DNA of 64,000 nt from Enterocloster bolteae (GTDB lineage: Bacteria > Bacillota > Clostridia > Lachnospirales > Lachnospiraceae). A program made the translations under genes and the position numbers. The stretch is from assembly GCF_002234575.2 (NCBI RefSeq), contig NZ_CP022464.2, forward strand, positions 5,828,001 to 5,892,000, read 5' to 3'. Below, piece by piece: positions 17,249 through 25,975 of the stretch. The notes beneath the pieces are model-generated. The model worked only from the letters and a program-made list of their open reading frames with translations. It searched no databases and was not told the origin of the DNA. Position 1 is the stretch's first letter. Every line of letters begins with the position of its first letter.

Positions 17249-17965
17249 TTACTGTTCTTTAGCTCTCGTCCCCTTCATCCCCTGCTTCCCATCCCCCATC
17301 TCACCTTTATAACGGTTGTCATTATACATCAGGTGGAAATACATAGCCTGCTGCGCCTCCACAGGCTTCCTGTCCCGGATAGCCTCAAATATCCTGCGAT
17401 GGGATTTAAGAGTCTGTTCATACTCTGTTTCCTGGACAGCGCCGGCAAACACACGGACGCCGTCTGTGATTACCGGTACCAGGTTGGTCATGACCAGATT
17501 ATGGGAACAATTTGCAATCTGGGCGTGAAACTGCGAATCCTTGTCAGCATAGTCCTCCCTTAGTATCATCTGTTCCTCCAGGCCCAGAAGTATGTTCTCC
17601 AGCTGGCGGATATCCTCCACGGTGGCATTCTGGGCTGCCAGAGCTGCAATAGGCGGTTCCAGCATCACACGCACCTGAATCAGGTCCTCTGTCAGTTTTC
17701 TTCGGTCCTCTATCATGGCAAACCCCAGAGGATCATCGGACACACCGTTTTTGTCTGAAATAAAGGTGCCTGAGCCCTGGCGTATGGTGACAATATTTCT
17801 GGACATGAGAATTCTAAGAGCTTCCCGCACCGTGTTGCGGCCAACCCCCAGAAGTTCCACCAGCTCAGCTTCCGTGGGAAGCTTATCTCCGGCCGTATAG
17901 CCGTCCCTTTGTATCATCTCCAAAAGCTTCTGGGATGCAATCTCCCCTAAGGTCTGTTTTTCCAT
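17249..17965 (-). CDS. FadR-subfamily GntR transcriptional regulator
   Basis: 238 residues from ATG 17965 (CAGGAGGAAAC upstream; an earlier in-frame start at 17986 is less likely). The winged-helix GntR domain occupies residues about 5-70 (GDKLPTEAELVELLGVGRNTVREALRIL), and an FCD effector domain follows with metal-type residues (DSQFHAQIANCSHN, HRRIFEAIRD). FCD regulators usually respond to small organic acids and repress catabolic genes. Its start faces away from the sua5 stop by only 20 bp, while the GlpA-like operon with two palindromic sites lies directly downstream in the same direction; that operon is the most likely target. Confidence 0.9.
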   Translation of the reverse strand: MEKQTLGEIASQKLLEMIQRDGYTAGDKLPTEAELVELLGVGRNTVREALRILMSRNIVTIRQGSGTFISDKNGVSDDPLGFAMIEDRRKLTEDLIQVRVMLEPPIAALAAQNATVEDIRQLENILLGLEEQMILREDYADKDSQFHAQIANCSHNLVMTNLVPVITDGVRVFAGAVQETEYEQTLKSHRRIFEAIRDRKPVEAQQAMYFHLMYNDNRYKGEMGDGKQGMKGTRAKEQ

Positions 17966-17985
17966 GTTTCCTCCTGCCTGATGCA

Positions 17986-19224
17986 TTATACCTTTACAAT
18001 CTTATATCCAGCCGCCTTGGAAAGCCGGTTCATAATAGCCTGTCCCAGGTGGTCCTTGGGAAAGCTCTCCGAAAATATGTAGTCTACTCCCAAATCATCA
18101 AACTCCCTGAGCAGAGCGTAAAGATTATGAGCCACGGATGCCTGGCTTTTTCTTGCACCTATACTGCGTACCTCGCCGTCTGTATAGCAGCCCCTGGACT
18201 CGTCCGTACAGATAACTCCCACCTTATAGCCGGCCTCAATCTTCTCCCGGGAGAGCTCCCGCACCTTGCAAATCATGGCCTGGAGCTGTGTCTCATCCAA
18301 TCCGGTTTCCGGGTCCGCCCCTGTGTTCCGGTCTGCTCCGGTTTTCTGCTCCGCTCCGGTTTTCTGCCCTGCTCCGTTTTTCTGCTCTGCTCCGGTCACC
18401 TGCTCTGCTCCGGTTTTCTGCTCTGCTCCGGTCACCTGCTCCGCTCCGCTCTCCCGCTCTGTTCCAGTCCCTGGCTCCACCAGTGTAAGGTCAGCCTTGG
18501 GGGCATAGTGCTTATACTTCATTCCCGGCGCCTTTGGCCTGACATCCGCAGAAAGAGGGCCCAGGATAGCCGGGTCCACGCTTACCTCCCCCAGCACCTC
18601 CGCAAGCATTTCCATGGTAATGGCCCCCGGCCTCAGAACAGACGGTACCGCGGACGAAACATCCACTATGGTGGATTCCACCCCGATTCCCACAGGACCC
18701 CCGTCTATAATCATCTCAATCCTGCCGTTCATATCCTGCCATACATGGTCGGCTGTAGTGGGGCTTGGCCGTCCTGATGTATTGGCGCTGGGTGCGGCCA
18801 CGGGCACTCCGGCCAGGGCAATGAGCCGGTTTGCCACCGGGTCGTCCGGCATACGGATTGCCACAGTATCCAGACCGCCGGTTGTGCCGTAGGGAACCTT
18901 TTCACTCTTGGGAAATATCATGGTCAGGGGACCTGGCCAGAAAGCCTCCATCAGCTTCCTGCCAGCCTCCGGTATCTCCTTTACAAGAGGCGCCACCTCC
19001 TCCACGCAGGATACATGGGCAATCAGAGGATTATCAGAGGGCCTCCCTTTTGCAGCATAAATTTTTCTTGCCGCGTCCTCGTCCAGTGCATTGCCGCCCA
19101 GACCGTACACGGTTTCTGTGGGAAATGCCACCAGGCCCCCTGAACGCAGTATGCTGGCTGCCTCTTTCAGTTCCTCATCCTTTATATGATTTCTGTCTTC
19201 TATAATAATTCTTTTTGTTTCCAT
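17986..19224 (-). CDS. L-threonylcarbamoyladenylate synthase, Sua5 type
   Basis: Makes threonylcarbamoyl-AMP from Thr, bicarbonate and ATP for the t6A37 modification of ANN-decoding tRNAs. 412 residues: the YrdC/TsaC domain (about 10-205) begins with SGGLVAFPTETVYGLGG, with RPSDNPLIAHV and SANTSGRPSPT also visible. The C-terminal Sua5 domain (about 312-412) has KVGVICTDES and a DHLGQAIMNRLSKAA end. The linker between them (about 253-308) is a run of hexapeptide repeats around TGAEQK, which is unusual. GAGGT precedes the ATG. Catalytic-domain residues look intact, so the repeat probably lengthens a tolerant linker. Confidence 0.95.
   Translation of the reverse strand: METKRIIIEDRNHIKDEELKEAASILRSGGLVAFPTETVYGLGGNALDEDAARKIYAAKGRPSDNPLIAHVSCVEEVAPLVKEIPEAGRKLMEAFWPGPLTMIFPKSEKVPYGTTGGLDTVAIRMPDDPVANRLIALAGVPVAAPSANTSGRPSPTTADHVWQDMNGRIEMIIDGGPVGIGVESTIVDVSSAVPSVLRPGAITMEMLAEVLGEVSVDPAILGPLSADVRPKAPGMKYKHYAPKADLTLVEPGTGTERESGAEQVTGAEQKTGAEQVTGAEQKNGAGQKTGAEQKTGADRNTGADPETGLDETQLQAMICKVRELSREKIEAGYKVGVICTDESRGCYTDGEVRSIGARKSQASVAHNLYALLREFDDLGVDYIFSESFPKDHLGQAIMNRLSKAAGYKIVKV
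18301..18468 (-). repeat. In-frame 18-bp tandem repeat in the sua5 linker
   Basis: About nine head-to-tail 18-bp units encode hexapeptides such as SGAEQV, TGAEQK, TGAEQV, NGAGQK, TGADRN and TGADPE. The CTCCG core recurs at exact 18-bp steps from 18336 to 18448. Being a multiple of three, copy-number change would keep the frame. Confidence 0.9.
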
Positions 19225-19393
19225 GATTCATACCTCGATTGTTAAATACCGTTTGCTCTATGTCCAGTCTATTTTAGCACCCGCCACAGCCAATGTAAAG
19301 CCGGGAAATCCGGCCTATCCTGCACCTGTCACTTGAAGATTACGGACATTTCGTGTAAACTTAAGTCATCACAAATGATTGGAGGCTTTACCA

Positions 19394-19846
19394 ATGAGCA
19401 ACATTAACAGCGTAATGAAAGAATTCAAGGCATTTATCCTCAAAGGAAACATCATCGACATGGCCGTGGGCGTCATTATCGGCGGCGCTTTCAGCAAGAT
19501 TGTGACTTCTCTTGTCAATGACATCCTGATGCCCTTACTGGGTGCCCTGACCGGAGGCGCAAGCTTCAACACACTTAAATATGTCATCCATCCCGCGGCC
19601 ACTATAAACGGGGTAGAAGTAGAAGAAGCCGCCATACTCTATGGCAGCTTCCTACAAAATATATTGGATTTTCTCATTATCGGCGTGTGCATGTTCTTTA
19701 TGATTAAGACGGTTGCCGTCATCAGCAGCCGGTTACGCCATGAAGAAGATGCCAAGGAAGAAGCACCGGCACCGGCTGGTCCCACACAGGAAGAGCTTCT
19801 GGCTGAAATCCGCGACCTTTTAAAGGAACGAAAGGACATAGCCTGA
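19394..19846 (+). CDS. mscL: Large-conductance mechanosensitive channel
   Basis: 150-residue inner-membrane channel that opens under hypo-osmotic tension. ATG 19394 has GGAGG at 19381-19385. N-terminal helix and TM1 are canonical (MSNINSVMKEFKAFILKGN, then IIDMAVGVIIGGAFSKIV), TM2 follows (IIGVCMFFMIKTV), and the C-terminal helix has the acidic-proline segment and LLAEIRDLLKER. It is convergent with rho, the two stops being only 5 bp apart with no hairpin between them. Confidence 0.97.
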   Translation: MSNINSVMKEFKAFILKGNIIDMAVGVIIGGAFSKIVTSLVNDILMPLLGALTGGASFNTLKYVIHPAATINGVEVEEAAILYGSFLQNILDFLIIGVCMFFMIKTVAVISSRLRHEEDAKEEAPAPAGPTQEELLAEIRDLLKERKDIA

Positions 19847-19851
19847 TATTC

Positions 19852-21549
19852 CTAGAAAAACCGAATCCGCTTGGCATTCTCCACAAATTCCCTGTTATTC
19901 CTGGTTCTTGCGAAAAGGTCAAGTATCTTTTCCACTGCATCCTCGGGTTTCAGGGAATTGGTGGCCTTGCGGATAATATCCACTGCCTCTGCTTCCTCCC
20001 TGGACAGCAGGAGGTCATCCCTTCTGGTGCCGGACTTCAATATGTCGATGGCCGGGAAGATACGTTTCTCAGACAGTTTCCTGTCGAGCACCAGCTCCAT
20101 GTTGCCGGTGCCTTTAAATTCCTCATACACAACATCATCCATGCGGCTTCCCGTCTCCACCAGGGCAGTGGCCAGTACGGTCAGGCTTCCGCCCTCGCGC
20201 ATATTTCTGGCAGCGCCGAAAAAACGCTTCGGCATATGAAGGGCTGCCGGATCCAGACCGCCGGATAATGTACGGCCGCTGGGCGCAACCGTCAGGTTGT
20301 ATGCCCTGGCCAGCCTGGTAATGCTGTCCAGCAGGATGATAACGTCACGTCCGTGCTCCACCAGACGCTTGGCCCGCTCAATCACCATCTCGGATACCCT
20401 CTTATGACGGTCAGGCAGCTCATCAAAGGTTGAGTAGATTACTTCCACATTTGGACCCACAATGGCCTCTCTTATATCCGTAACCTCCTCAGGGCGCTCG
20501 TCAATCAGAAGGATCATCAGATGCATATCCGGATTATTGGTTGTAACTGCCTTTGCTACCTGCTTTAACAGTGTGGTCTTTCCTGCCTTTGGAGGGGATA
20601 CAATCATACCACGCTGTCCCTTTCCAATAGGTGCCAGAAGGTCCAGGACACGCATGGCCACCGTATTCCTCTCACCAGGTGTTTCCATATGAAGCCGCCT
20701 GTTAGGGAAGATGGGTGTCAGGTCCTCAAAGTTGGGCCTTGTCTCCGTGGCGCTTAGGGGATAGCCGTTTACCGTCTTGATGTAGAGAAGGGCCGCAAAC
20801 TTCTCTGTTGCAGACTTCACCCTGCGGTTTCCCACTATAATATCTCCTGTTTTCAGATTAAAACGGCGAATCTGGGAAGGCGCCACATACACATCATTTT
20901 CACCGGGAAGAAAATTTTCACAGCGGATGAATCCAAATCCGTCGGGCATGACTTCCAGTATGCCGTTTGCCTCAATCCCGCTGTCTAACTCAGCCATATC
21001 CTGGCTGGAAAGGCCGATTGCGTCACTTCTATTGTCCGCTCTGGCAAAACGCTCTCCATCGTTCTGGGAAGGCGCGCTGTTCTGGCTCATTCTGTTATTC
21101 ATACTGCTGTTTCCATGTGTTTGGGGAGTCTGGGTCCTGTTCTGTGTATACTTGCTGTCGTACCCTCTTGAAACAGGGCGGCGGTTATCCGTTCCCCTGC
21201 TGTCATTCCGGTTTTCCTGATAATCCTGGCTCCTTGACTGGTTACGCTCAAAGGCATGGGGCTGGTCCTGGCTCCGGGGTGTTTCCTGGCTCCGGGATAT
21301 CTCCTGACTCCGGGGCGTTTCCTGGCTCCGGGATATCTCCTGACTCCGAGGCGTTTCCTGGCTCCGGGATGTTTCCGTTTTTACTTCCCGTTTTATTTCC
21401 GCCGGCTTTATATCCGGGTTTTTCTCTGCCTCATCGCAGAGCAAATCAATAATTTCTGCCTTTCTTAATGAACTGATGCCCTTAATTCCACGGCTCTTGG
21501 CCATTTCCTTTAGTTCTGAAAGAGGCAGGGTCTGCAGTTTTTCACGCAT
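19852..21549 (-). CDS. rho: Transcription termination factor Rho
   Basis: Hexameric RNA translocase. 565 residues from ATG 21549 (AAGGAG upstream). The N-terminal Rho_N helical domain (LSELKEMAKSRGIKG) is followed by an insert of about 150 residues rich in Arg, Ser, Gln, Glu and Asn, including a hexapeptide repeat (RSQETP / RSQEIS). The RNA-binding CSD (EVMPDGFGFIR) and the ATPase domain come next, with Walker A SPPKAGKTT, Walker B LMILLIDERPEE and the Q/R-loop regions. Many Firmicutes and Actinobacteria Rho proteins have such disordered inserts, which can bind RNA or promote condensation; the repeat here is extreme. Confidence 0.97.
   Translation of the reverse strand: MREKLQTLPLSELKEMAKSRGIKGISSLRKAEIIDLLCDEAEKNPDIKPAEIKREVKTETSRSQETPRSQEISRSQETPRSQEISRSQETPRSQDQPHAFERNQSRSQDYQENRNDSRGTDNRRPVSRGYDSKYTQNRTQTPQTHGNSSMNNRMSQNSAPSQNDGERFARADNRSDAIGLSSQDMAELDSGIEANGILEVMPDGFGFIRCENFLPGENDVYVAPSQIRRFNLKTGDIIVGNRRVKSATEKFAALLYIKTVNGYPLSATETRPNFEDLTPIFPNRRLHMETPGERNTVAMRVLDLLAPIGKGQRGMIVSPPKAGKTTLLKQVAKAVTTNNPDMHLMILLIDERPEEVTDIREAIVGPNVEVIYSTFDELPDRHKRVSEMVIERAKRLVEHGRDVIILLDSITRLARAYNLTVAPSGRTLSGGLDPAALHMPKRFFGAARNMREGGSLTVLATALVETGSRMDDVVYEEFKGTGNMELVLDRKLSEKRIFPAIDILKSGTRRDDLLLSREEAEAVDIIRKATNSLKPEDAVEKILDLFARTRNNREFVENAKRIRFF
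21261..21375 (-). repeat. In-frame 18-bp tandem repeat in the rho insert
   Basis: Six alternating 18-bp units encode SRSQET and PRSQEI hexapeptides (SQ-rich) inside the Rho insert. The DNA alternates CTGGCTCCGGG... and CTGACTCCG... units. Unit length equals that of the sua5 repeat, but the sequence differs. Confidence 0.88.
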
Positions 21550-21781
21550 AGTATTTCTCCTTATTAAATTCAATTCTTCACCCGCAAAAAAAGCCGGTGT
21601 ACGCCTTCTGTCTATATTCAAATTATCTTCTGTTCATTCAAATTCGGGGTTTATTCCAGATTTGGGAATTGCTCAGGGACTAACAGACTGCCGGCAGTAT
21701 CAAGAAAACTGCCAGCTAATCTATGTATAGCCCTATTATATACACGAATATCAGGGATTGTAAAGTTAAAATTTGAGAAAA

Positions 21782-23098
21782 TCAGCTTTTAAGCCATTTC
21801 ATATGCGCATTTATCTGCTTCTCATAGCCATTGTCAGAAGGTTCATAAAATACGGTTCCCTCCATACCTTCGGGCAGATACTGCTGCTGTACATAATGCT
21901 TGGGATAGTCATGAGCATAGAGATAACCTGCCCCATGTCCCAGCTTTTCCGCTCCCTTATAATGCTTGTCCTGCAGATGGACCGGCACTGGCATAGTCCG
22001 TTCGTTCCTCACCGCTTCCATAGCCTTCTGTACCGCCATACAGGCAGCGTTGCTCTTTGGAGCTGTGGCCACATAGGTCACTGCCTGGGAGAGGATGATA
22101 TTGGCCTCGGGAATTCCGATGCGCTCTGCGGCCTGGGCTGCGTTTACCGCCACCACAAGGGCCTGAGGGTCCGCATTTCCCACATCCTCCGCAGCACATA
22201 TCATAATTCTTCTGGCTATGAACTTGATGTCCTCTCCCGCGTACAGCATCCGCGCCAGATAATACACGGCCGCGTCCGGGTCCGACCCCCGCATGCTTTT
22301 AATAAACGCGGATATAGTGTCATAGTGGTTGTCCCCGTTCTTGTCATACCGGACAGCCCTTTTCTGAATACATTCCTGGGCCACTGCCATATCAATGTGA
22401 ATCCGCCCGTCCGCTCCCTTTGCAGTGGTCAGTACCCCCAGCTCCACGGCATTCAGCGCGGCCCTGGCATCCCCGTTGGCCGTGTCTGCCAGAAAATCAG
22501 CTGCATCCTCGTCAATGTCGGCATCGTAAATGCCCATTCCCCGTTCCTTGTCATAAACTGCCCTGCGGATCAGCTCCTTGACATCCTCCTTTTCCAGGGG
22601 CTTGAGCTCAAATATCCTGGACCGGGAAAGAAGAGCCCCATTTACCTCAAAGTACGGATTTTCCGTAGTAGCTCCAATCAGTATCAGGGTCCCGTCCTCC
22701 ACAAAGGGCAGAAGGTAATCCTGCTGTCCTTTATTGAAGCGGTGGATCTCATCCACAAACAAGATGGTTTTCCTTCCATACATGCCAATGTTGTCCTTGG
22801 CCTCCTTCACCACTTCCTCCATGTCCTTTTTTCCTGCCACTGTGGCGTTAATCTGCCGGAAATCCGCACTGGTGGTATTGGCAATGACCTTGGCCAGGGT
22901 GGTCTTACCGGTTCCCGGAGGTCCGTAAAAAATAATGGACCCCAGCTTATCCGCCTGTATGGCCCGGTACAGCAGCTTATCCTTTCCCACAATATGCTGC
23001 TGCCCCACCACCTCATCCAGGGTCCTCGGACGGAGCCTGGAAGCCAGAGGCGACTCCTTCTCCATATCCTTTTCTCTCATATAATCAAATAAATCCAT
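21782..23098 (-). CDS. rarA: Replication-associated recombination protein A (AAA+ ATPase, MgsA)
   Basis: 438-residue clamp-loader-like ATPase acting at stalled forks. ATG 23098 has GAGGAG nine bases upstream; an upstream in-frame TTG (23119) overlaps the previous gene and is less likely. Motifs: RPRTLDEVVGQQH, Walker A GPPGTGKTT, Walker B TILFVDEIHRF, sensor 1 IGATTENPYF and a C-terminal tetramerisation region (AVYYLARMLYAGED). It follows the polysaccharide deacetylase gene in the same direction. Confidence 0.95.
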   Translation of the reverse strand: MDLFDYMREKDMEKESPLASRLRPRTLDEVVGQQHIVGKDKLLYRAIQADKLGSIIFYGPPGTGKTTLAKVIANTTSADFRQINATVAGKKDMEEVVKEAKDNIGMYGRKTILFVDEIHRFNKGQQDYLLPFVEDGTLILIGATTENPYFEVNGALLSRSRIFELKPLEKEDVKELIRRAVYDKERGMGIYDADIDEDAADFLADTANGDARAALNAVELGVLTTAKGADGRIHIDMAVAQECIQKRAVRYDKNGDNHYDTISAFIKSMRGSDPDAAVYYLARMLYAGEDIKFIARRIMICAAEDVGNADPQALVVAVNAAQAAERIGIPEANIILSQAVTYVATAPKSNAACMAVQKAMEAVRNERTMPVPVHLQDKHYKGAEKLGHGAGYLYAHDYPKHYVQQQYLPEGMEGTVFYEPSDNGYEKQINAHMKWLKS

Positions 23099-23111
23099 AT
23101 CTGTATTCTCC

Positions 23112-23840
23112 TCAGTCAATCAGCAGTTCATCCACCGTAACAAAAGTATAGCCCCGCTTCGTGAGCGTGTCAACGATTTCCAGGGCTGCTTCCACAGAAG
23201 TGGGGAAAATATCATGCATTAATATGATATCCCCGTCCTCCACATCCTTAAGCACCCGTTTCACCACACGGTTGGTATTGCGCAGTTTCCAGTCCAGGGA
23301 GTCCACAGACCACAGGACAGTGGTCATGCCCACCCTGCACTCCAGCTCCTCATTCCAGTCCCCATAGGGCGGGCGCATGTATTGGGGCCTCTCTCCTGTA
23401 ATCTCTTCTATCATCCGGCTGGTTCTGTCCACGGCCTGGCAGACTGCGTCTGAACCGGCTTTTGTAAGCTGCACATGGCTGTAGCTGTGGTTTCCAATCA
23501 AATGGCCCTCTGCCTTCATGCGCTTTACAATATCCTCGTTTCCCTCTATGTTCTGTCCCATCAGAAAAAAGGTTGCCCGGACATTCCGCTCTTTCAGCCC
23601 GTCCAGCAGTTTTTCCGTGCAATCCTCATTTGGTCCGTCGTCAAAGGTCAGAGCCACACATTTCCCTTCCAGTCCCTTAGCCCGGTCCAGGGTATCCCCT
23701 CCCTCCCTGACCCAGGAGCCCTCATCGGCGGACACATGGGCCGGCATCTCCCCCCTGACCGTATGGATAAGGCCGCCCAGCAGCAAAAGGTCCGCTATGC
23801 AGACAGCTGCCAGGAGCTTTGACTTATTTATCAGCTTCAC
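23112..23840 (-). CDS. Polysaccharide deacetylase family protein (NodB domain)
   Basis: 242 residues with an N-terminal membrane anchor or signal segment (LLAAVCIADLLLLGGLI) and an extracellular carbohydrate esterase 4 domain. Motif 1 is TFDDGPNE, motif 2 is HSYSH, and motif 3 is RPPYGDWN; a later conserved His lies in DIILMHDI. It probably removes N-acetyl groups from peptidoglycan or another envelope glycan, as PdaA-like proteins do in spore formers. It is followed by rarA, whose ribosome binding site overlaps this stop codon region. Confidence 0.92.
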   Translation of the reverse strand: MKLINKSKLLAAVCIADLLLLGGLIHTVRGEMPAHVSADEGSWVREGGDTLDRAKGLEGKCVALTFDDGPNEDCTEKLLDGLKERNVRATFFLMGQNIEGNEDIVKRMKAEGHLIGNHSYSHVQLTKAGSDAVCQAVDRTSRMIEEITGERPQYMRPPYGDWNEELECRVGMTTVLWSVDSLDWKLRNTNRVVKRVLKDVEDGDIILMHDIFPTSVEAALEIVDTLTKRGYTFVTVDELLID

Positions 23841-23961
23841 CCTGTTTTCCCTCTCTTATTTCACATCCTTATCTATCCAGTATATGTGCAGGGGCAATAT
23901 AAAAATGCTTTTACCTTTTTCTCCCTTTACAGACTTCATAATGTGCGGGAAGAAGAAAACA

Positions 23962-23983
23962 GCGCCGGGACTGCTCCCGGCGC
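23962..23983 (-). terminator. Intrinsic terminator after the GH25 lysozyme gene
   Basis: Perfect 9-bp stem GCGCCGGGA / TCCCGGCGC with a 4-nt loop; the minus strand continues TGTTTTCTTCTT. It lies about 100 bp after the GH25 stop. Confidence 0.8.
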
Positions 23984-24080
23984 CGCATGGCTGATTTTAC
24001 ATCATATTAAAGTTATATCCTGATAAAAATGATACCATGATTGAGCTTATTGTCCATTACATTAAACCCAGCGGCTGCTG

Positions 24081-25886
24081 TCACGGCCCTAATGGCGTGA
24101 CCACCACACCCGGTCCGCCGGATGAACCGGTGACAGCCTGGCCCAAACCCGGTGCCTGGTTAGATACCCCGCCGTTCTGTGAAGGCTGGGGCGCCTGTCC
24201 TCCCTGGCTGCCGTCCGGCGCCTGGGTCTGTACATTTCCTGTCTGGCTGTCTCCGGTCTCATTTCCCGCTTCCTGCACAACCTGGCTGAGCACTCCGCTT
24301 CCGTCAGCAGTATAGGCCACGCCGCCTATATCCACGGTGGTGCCTGCCGCCATCCGGCCTGTGGATGGGTCCATATAGTAGTGGAGTCCGCCCACGTCGA
24401 TCACGCCTTTGGCCATACGTCCTGAGCCCTCAAAATAATACCAGGCCCCATCCATCTCACGCCAGCCTGTGGCCATGGCGCCGGACCCCTTCAGGTAATA
24501 GCGCTCACCGCCGTCATCCAGCCAGCCTGTCTGCATCACGCCTTCCTGGCTGCTGTAATACCAGGTTCCATTGTCATTGATCCAGCCCCTGGAAAGAGCT
24601 CCTGAGCTGTCCAGATAGTACCACTTCCCGTTCTGGCTGGTCCAGCCTTTTGCCATGGCCCCATTTCCCTCCAGGAAGTATCTGCGCCCGCCGTCGTCCA
24701 GCCAGCCTGTCTGCATCACGCCTTCCTGGTTGCTGTAATACCAGGTTCCGTTGTCATTAATCCAGCCCTTGGAAAGGGCGCCTGAGCTGCCGAAGTAATA
24801 CCATTTCCCGCTGTCGGATTTCCAGCCGGTTATCATCTTACCGGTAGTGTCATCCAGATAGTAGGACTTGCCGGACTGGTTAAGCCAGCCCTTGGACACC
24901 AAACCGTCCCCGTTCATATAGTACCATGTGCCGTCATCCTGAATCCAGTTGTTCTTCTGCTTTGCATAGTTCTGGTAATAGTAGGTCTGGCCATTGATGG
25001 TTCTCCACGTATTCGCCGGAATCACAGAGGTGAAATCCTTGAACTGGAAATCAATATCTACATTGCCGCTTATACCGTTTACAGCGCCGGTGCTGGTTGC
25101 CTGCCACATAACGGGATTCTGATAGGCCGGTTTGGCGGAATAGCGCGCCACCCATACAGGGTAATTCATCTTGCTCATATCCAGCTTATTGGCAAGCCAG
25201 TTGTCATTGGCATAGATAACCGGATAATAGCCTGCCTCTGAAATCCGCCCGCAGAACGCGTTGGCGATGGCTGCCAGCTCATCCTTGGAAAGGGTTCCCT
25301 GGGTGGAATCCTCCATGTCAAAGGCCACCGGATAGGAGACCGGATAATCGTGAATCAGGTTGAGAACAAAATTCGCCTCCTCCACTGCCATCTCCGGCGT
25401 CATGGCCAGGGAATAGATGTATACACCCACCTTGACTCCTGCCGCGCTGGCCTGCTGGATATTCCTGTGGAAATAAGGGTCTACTGCGCCCTTTGAACGG
25501 GTGCCCAGCATGACGAAGGACACGTCGTCCGCAGCTACCTGGCTCCAGTTAATATCCCCCTGCCACCTGGACACGTCAATTCCCCGGAACAGCACATTAT
25601 TGATAGCTGAGCCGTCCGGCATCTGATATACGCCGTTTACCTTCTTCCACGCATTGGGATTTGCAGTGGAAGCAGACTGTCCTGAGGTGCTTCCTGTTCC
25701 GGAAGCAGTCCCTGTGCTGCCGGCGGAGCTCTGCCCCGGTCCTACGGGAGATATGACCGTGGCGGACTGGGTCTCCCCCGGTCCCACGGCCAGGGATGTA
25801 CCGGCAGGTACAATTGTCCCTGCTCCGATGAGTCCTGCCAGGGCAAGTGCGTGGCAGCGCCTCATGATCTGCGTCGTATTTTTCAT
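24081..25886 (-). CDS. GH25 lysozyme with choline-binding-type repeats
   Basis: 601-residue secreted peptidoglycan hydrolase (muramidase). After a signal peptide (to about residue 33) and a Ser/Thr/Gly linker, the GH25 domain (about 100-285) shows the catalytic acidic residues in GIDVSRWQGDINW and YPVAFDMEDST. The remaining half is a ladder of about nine 20-residue cell-wall-binding repeats of the type GW-x4-G-x-WYY, the last ones degenerate, ending in a Gln/Gly/Pro-rich tail. These repeats bind phosphocholine-like decorations in pneumococcal proteins; the LicC/LicA fusion two genes upstream makes that ligand plausible here. ATG 25886 follows GAGGAG. Confidence 0.94.
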   Translation of the reverse strand: MKNTTQIMRRCHALALAGLIGAGTIVPAGTSLAVGPGETQSATVISPVGPGQSSAGSTGTASGTGSTSGQSASTANPNAWKKVNGVYQMPDGSAINNVLFRGIDVSRWQGDINWSQVAADDVSFVMLGTRSKGAVDPYFHRNIQQASAAGVKVGVYIYSLAMTPEMAVEEANFVLNLIHDYPVSYPVAFDMEDSTQGTLSKDELAAIANAFCGRISEAGYYPVIYANDNWLANKLDMSKMNYPVWVARYSAKPAYQNPVMWQATSTGAVNGISGNVDIDFQFKDFTSVIPANTWRTINGQTYYYQNYAKQKNNWIQDDGTWYYMNGDGLVSKGWLNQSGKSYYLDDTTGKMITGWKSDSGKWYYFGSSGALSKGWINDNGTWYYSNQEGVMQTGWLDDGGRRYFLEGNGAMAKGWTSQNGKWYYLDSSGALSRGWINDNGTWYYSSQEGVMQTGWLDDGGERYYLKGSGAMATGWREMDGAWYYFEGSGRMAKGVIDVGGLHYYMDPSTGRMAAGTTVDIGGVAYTADGSGVLSQVVQEAGNETGDSQTGNVQTQAPDGSQGGQAPQPSQNGGVSNQAPGLGQAVTGSSGGPGVVVTPLGP

Positions 25887-25975
25887 AGTATTCTCCTCAT
25901 ACCTTTGTATTTTTCAAAAAAGAGGGGATGTCCAGCCATCCGCTGTCACATCCCCCCTTATTAAACCGCTGTCAA

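Noticed and set aside
18301..18468. CRISPR-like appearance of regular repeats
   Set aside because: Units are directly adjacent with no spacers, are in frame and lie within sua5.
21773..23092. Plus-strand open frame of 439 codons
   Set aside because: It is the complement of rarA, which has all AAA+ motifs and a good RBS; the plus frame lacks both.
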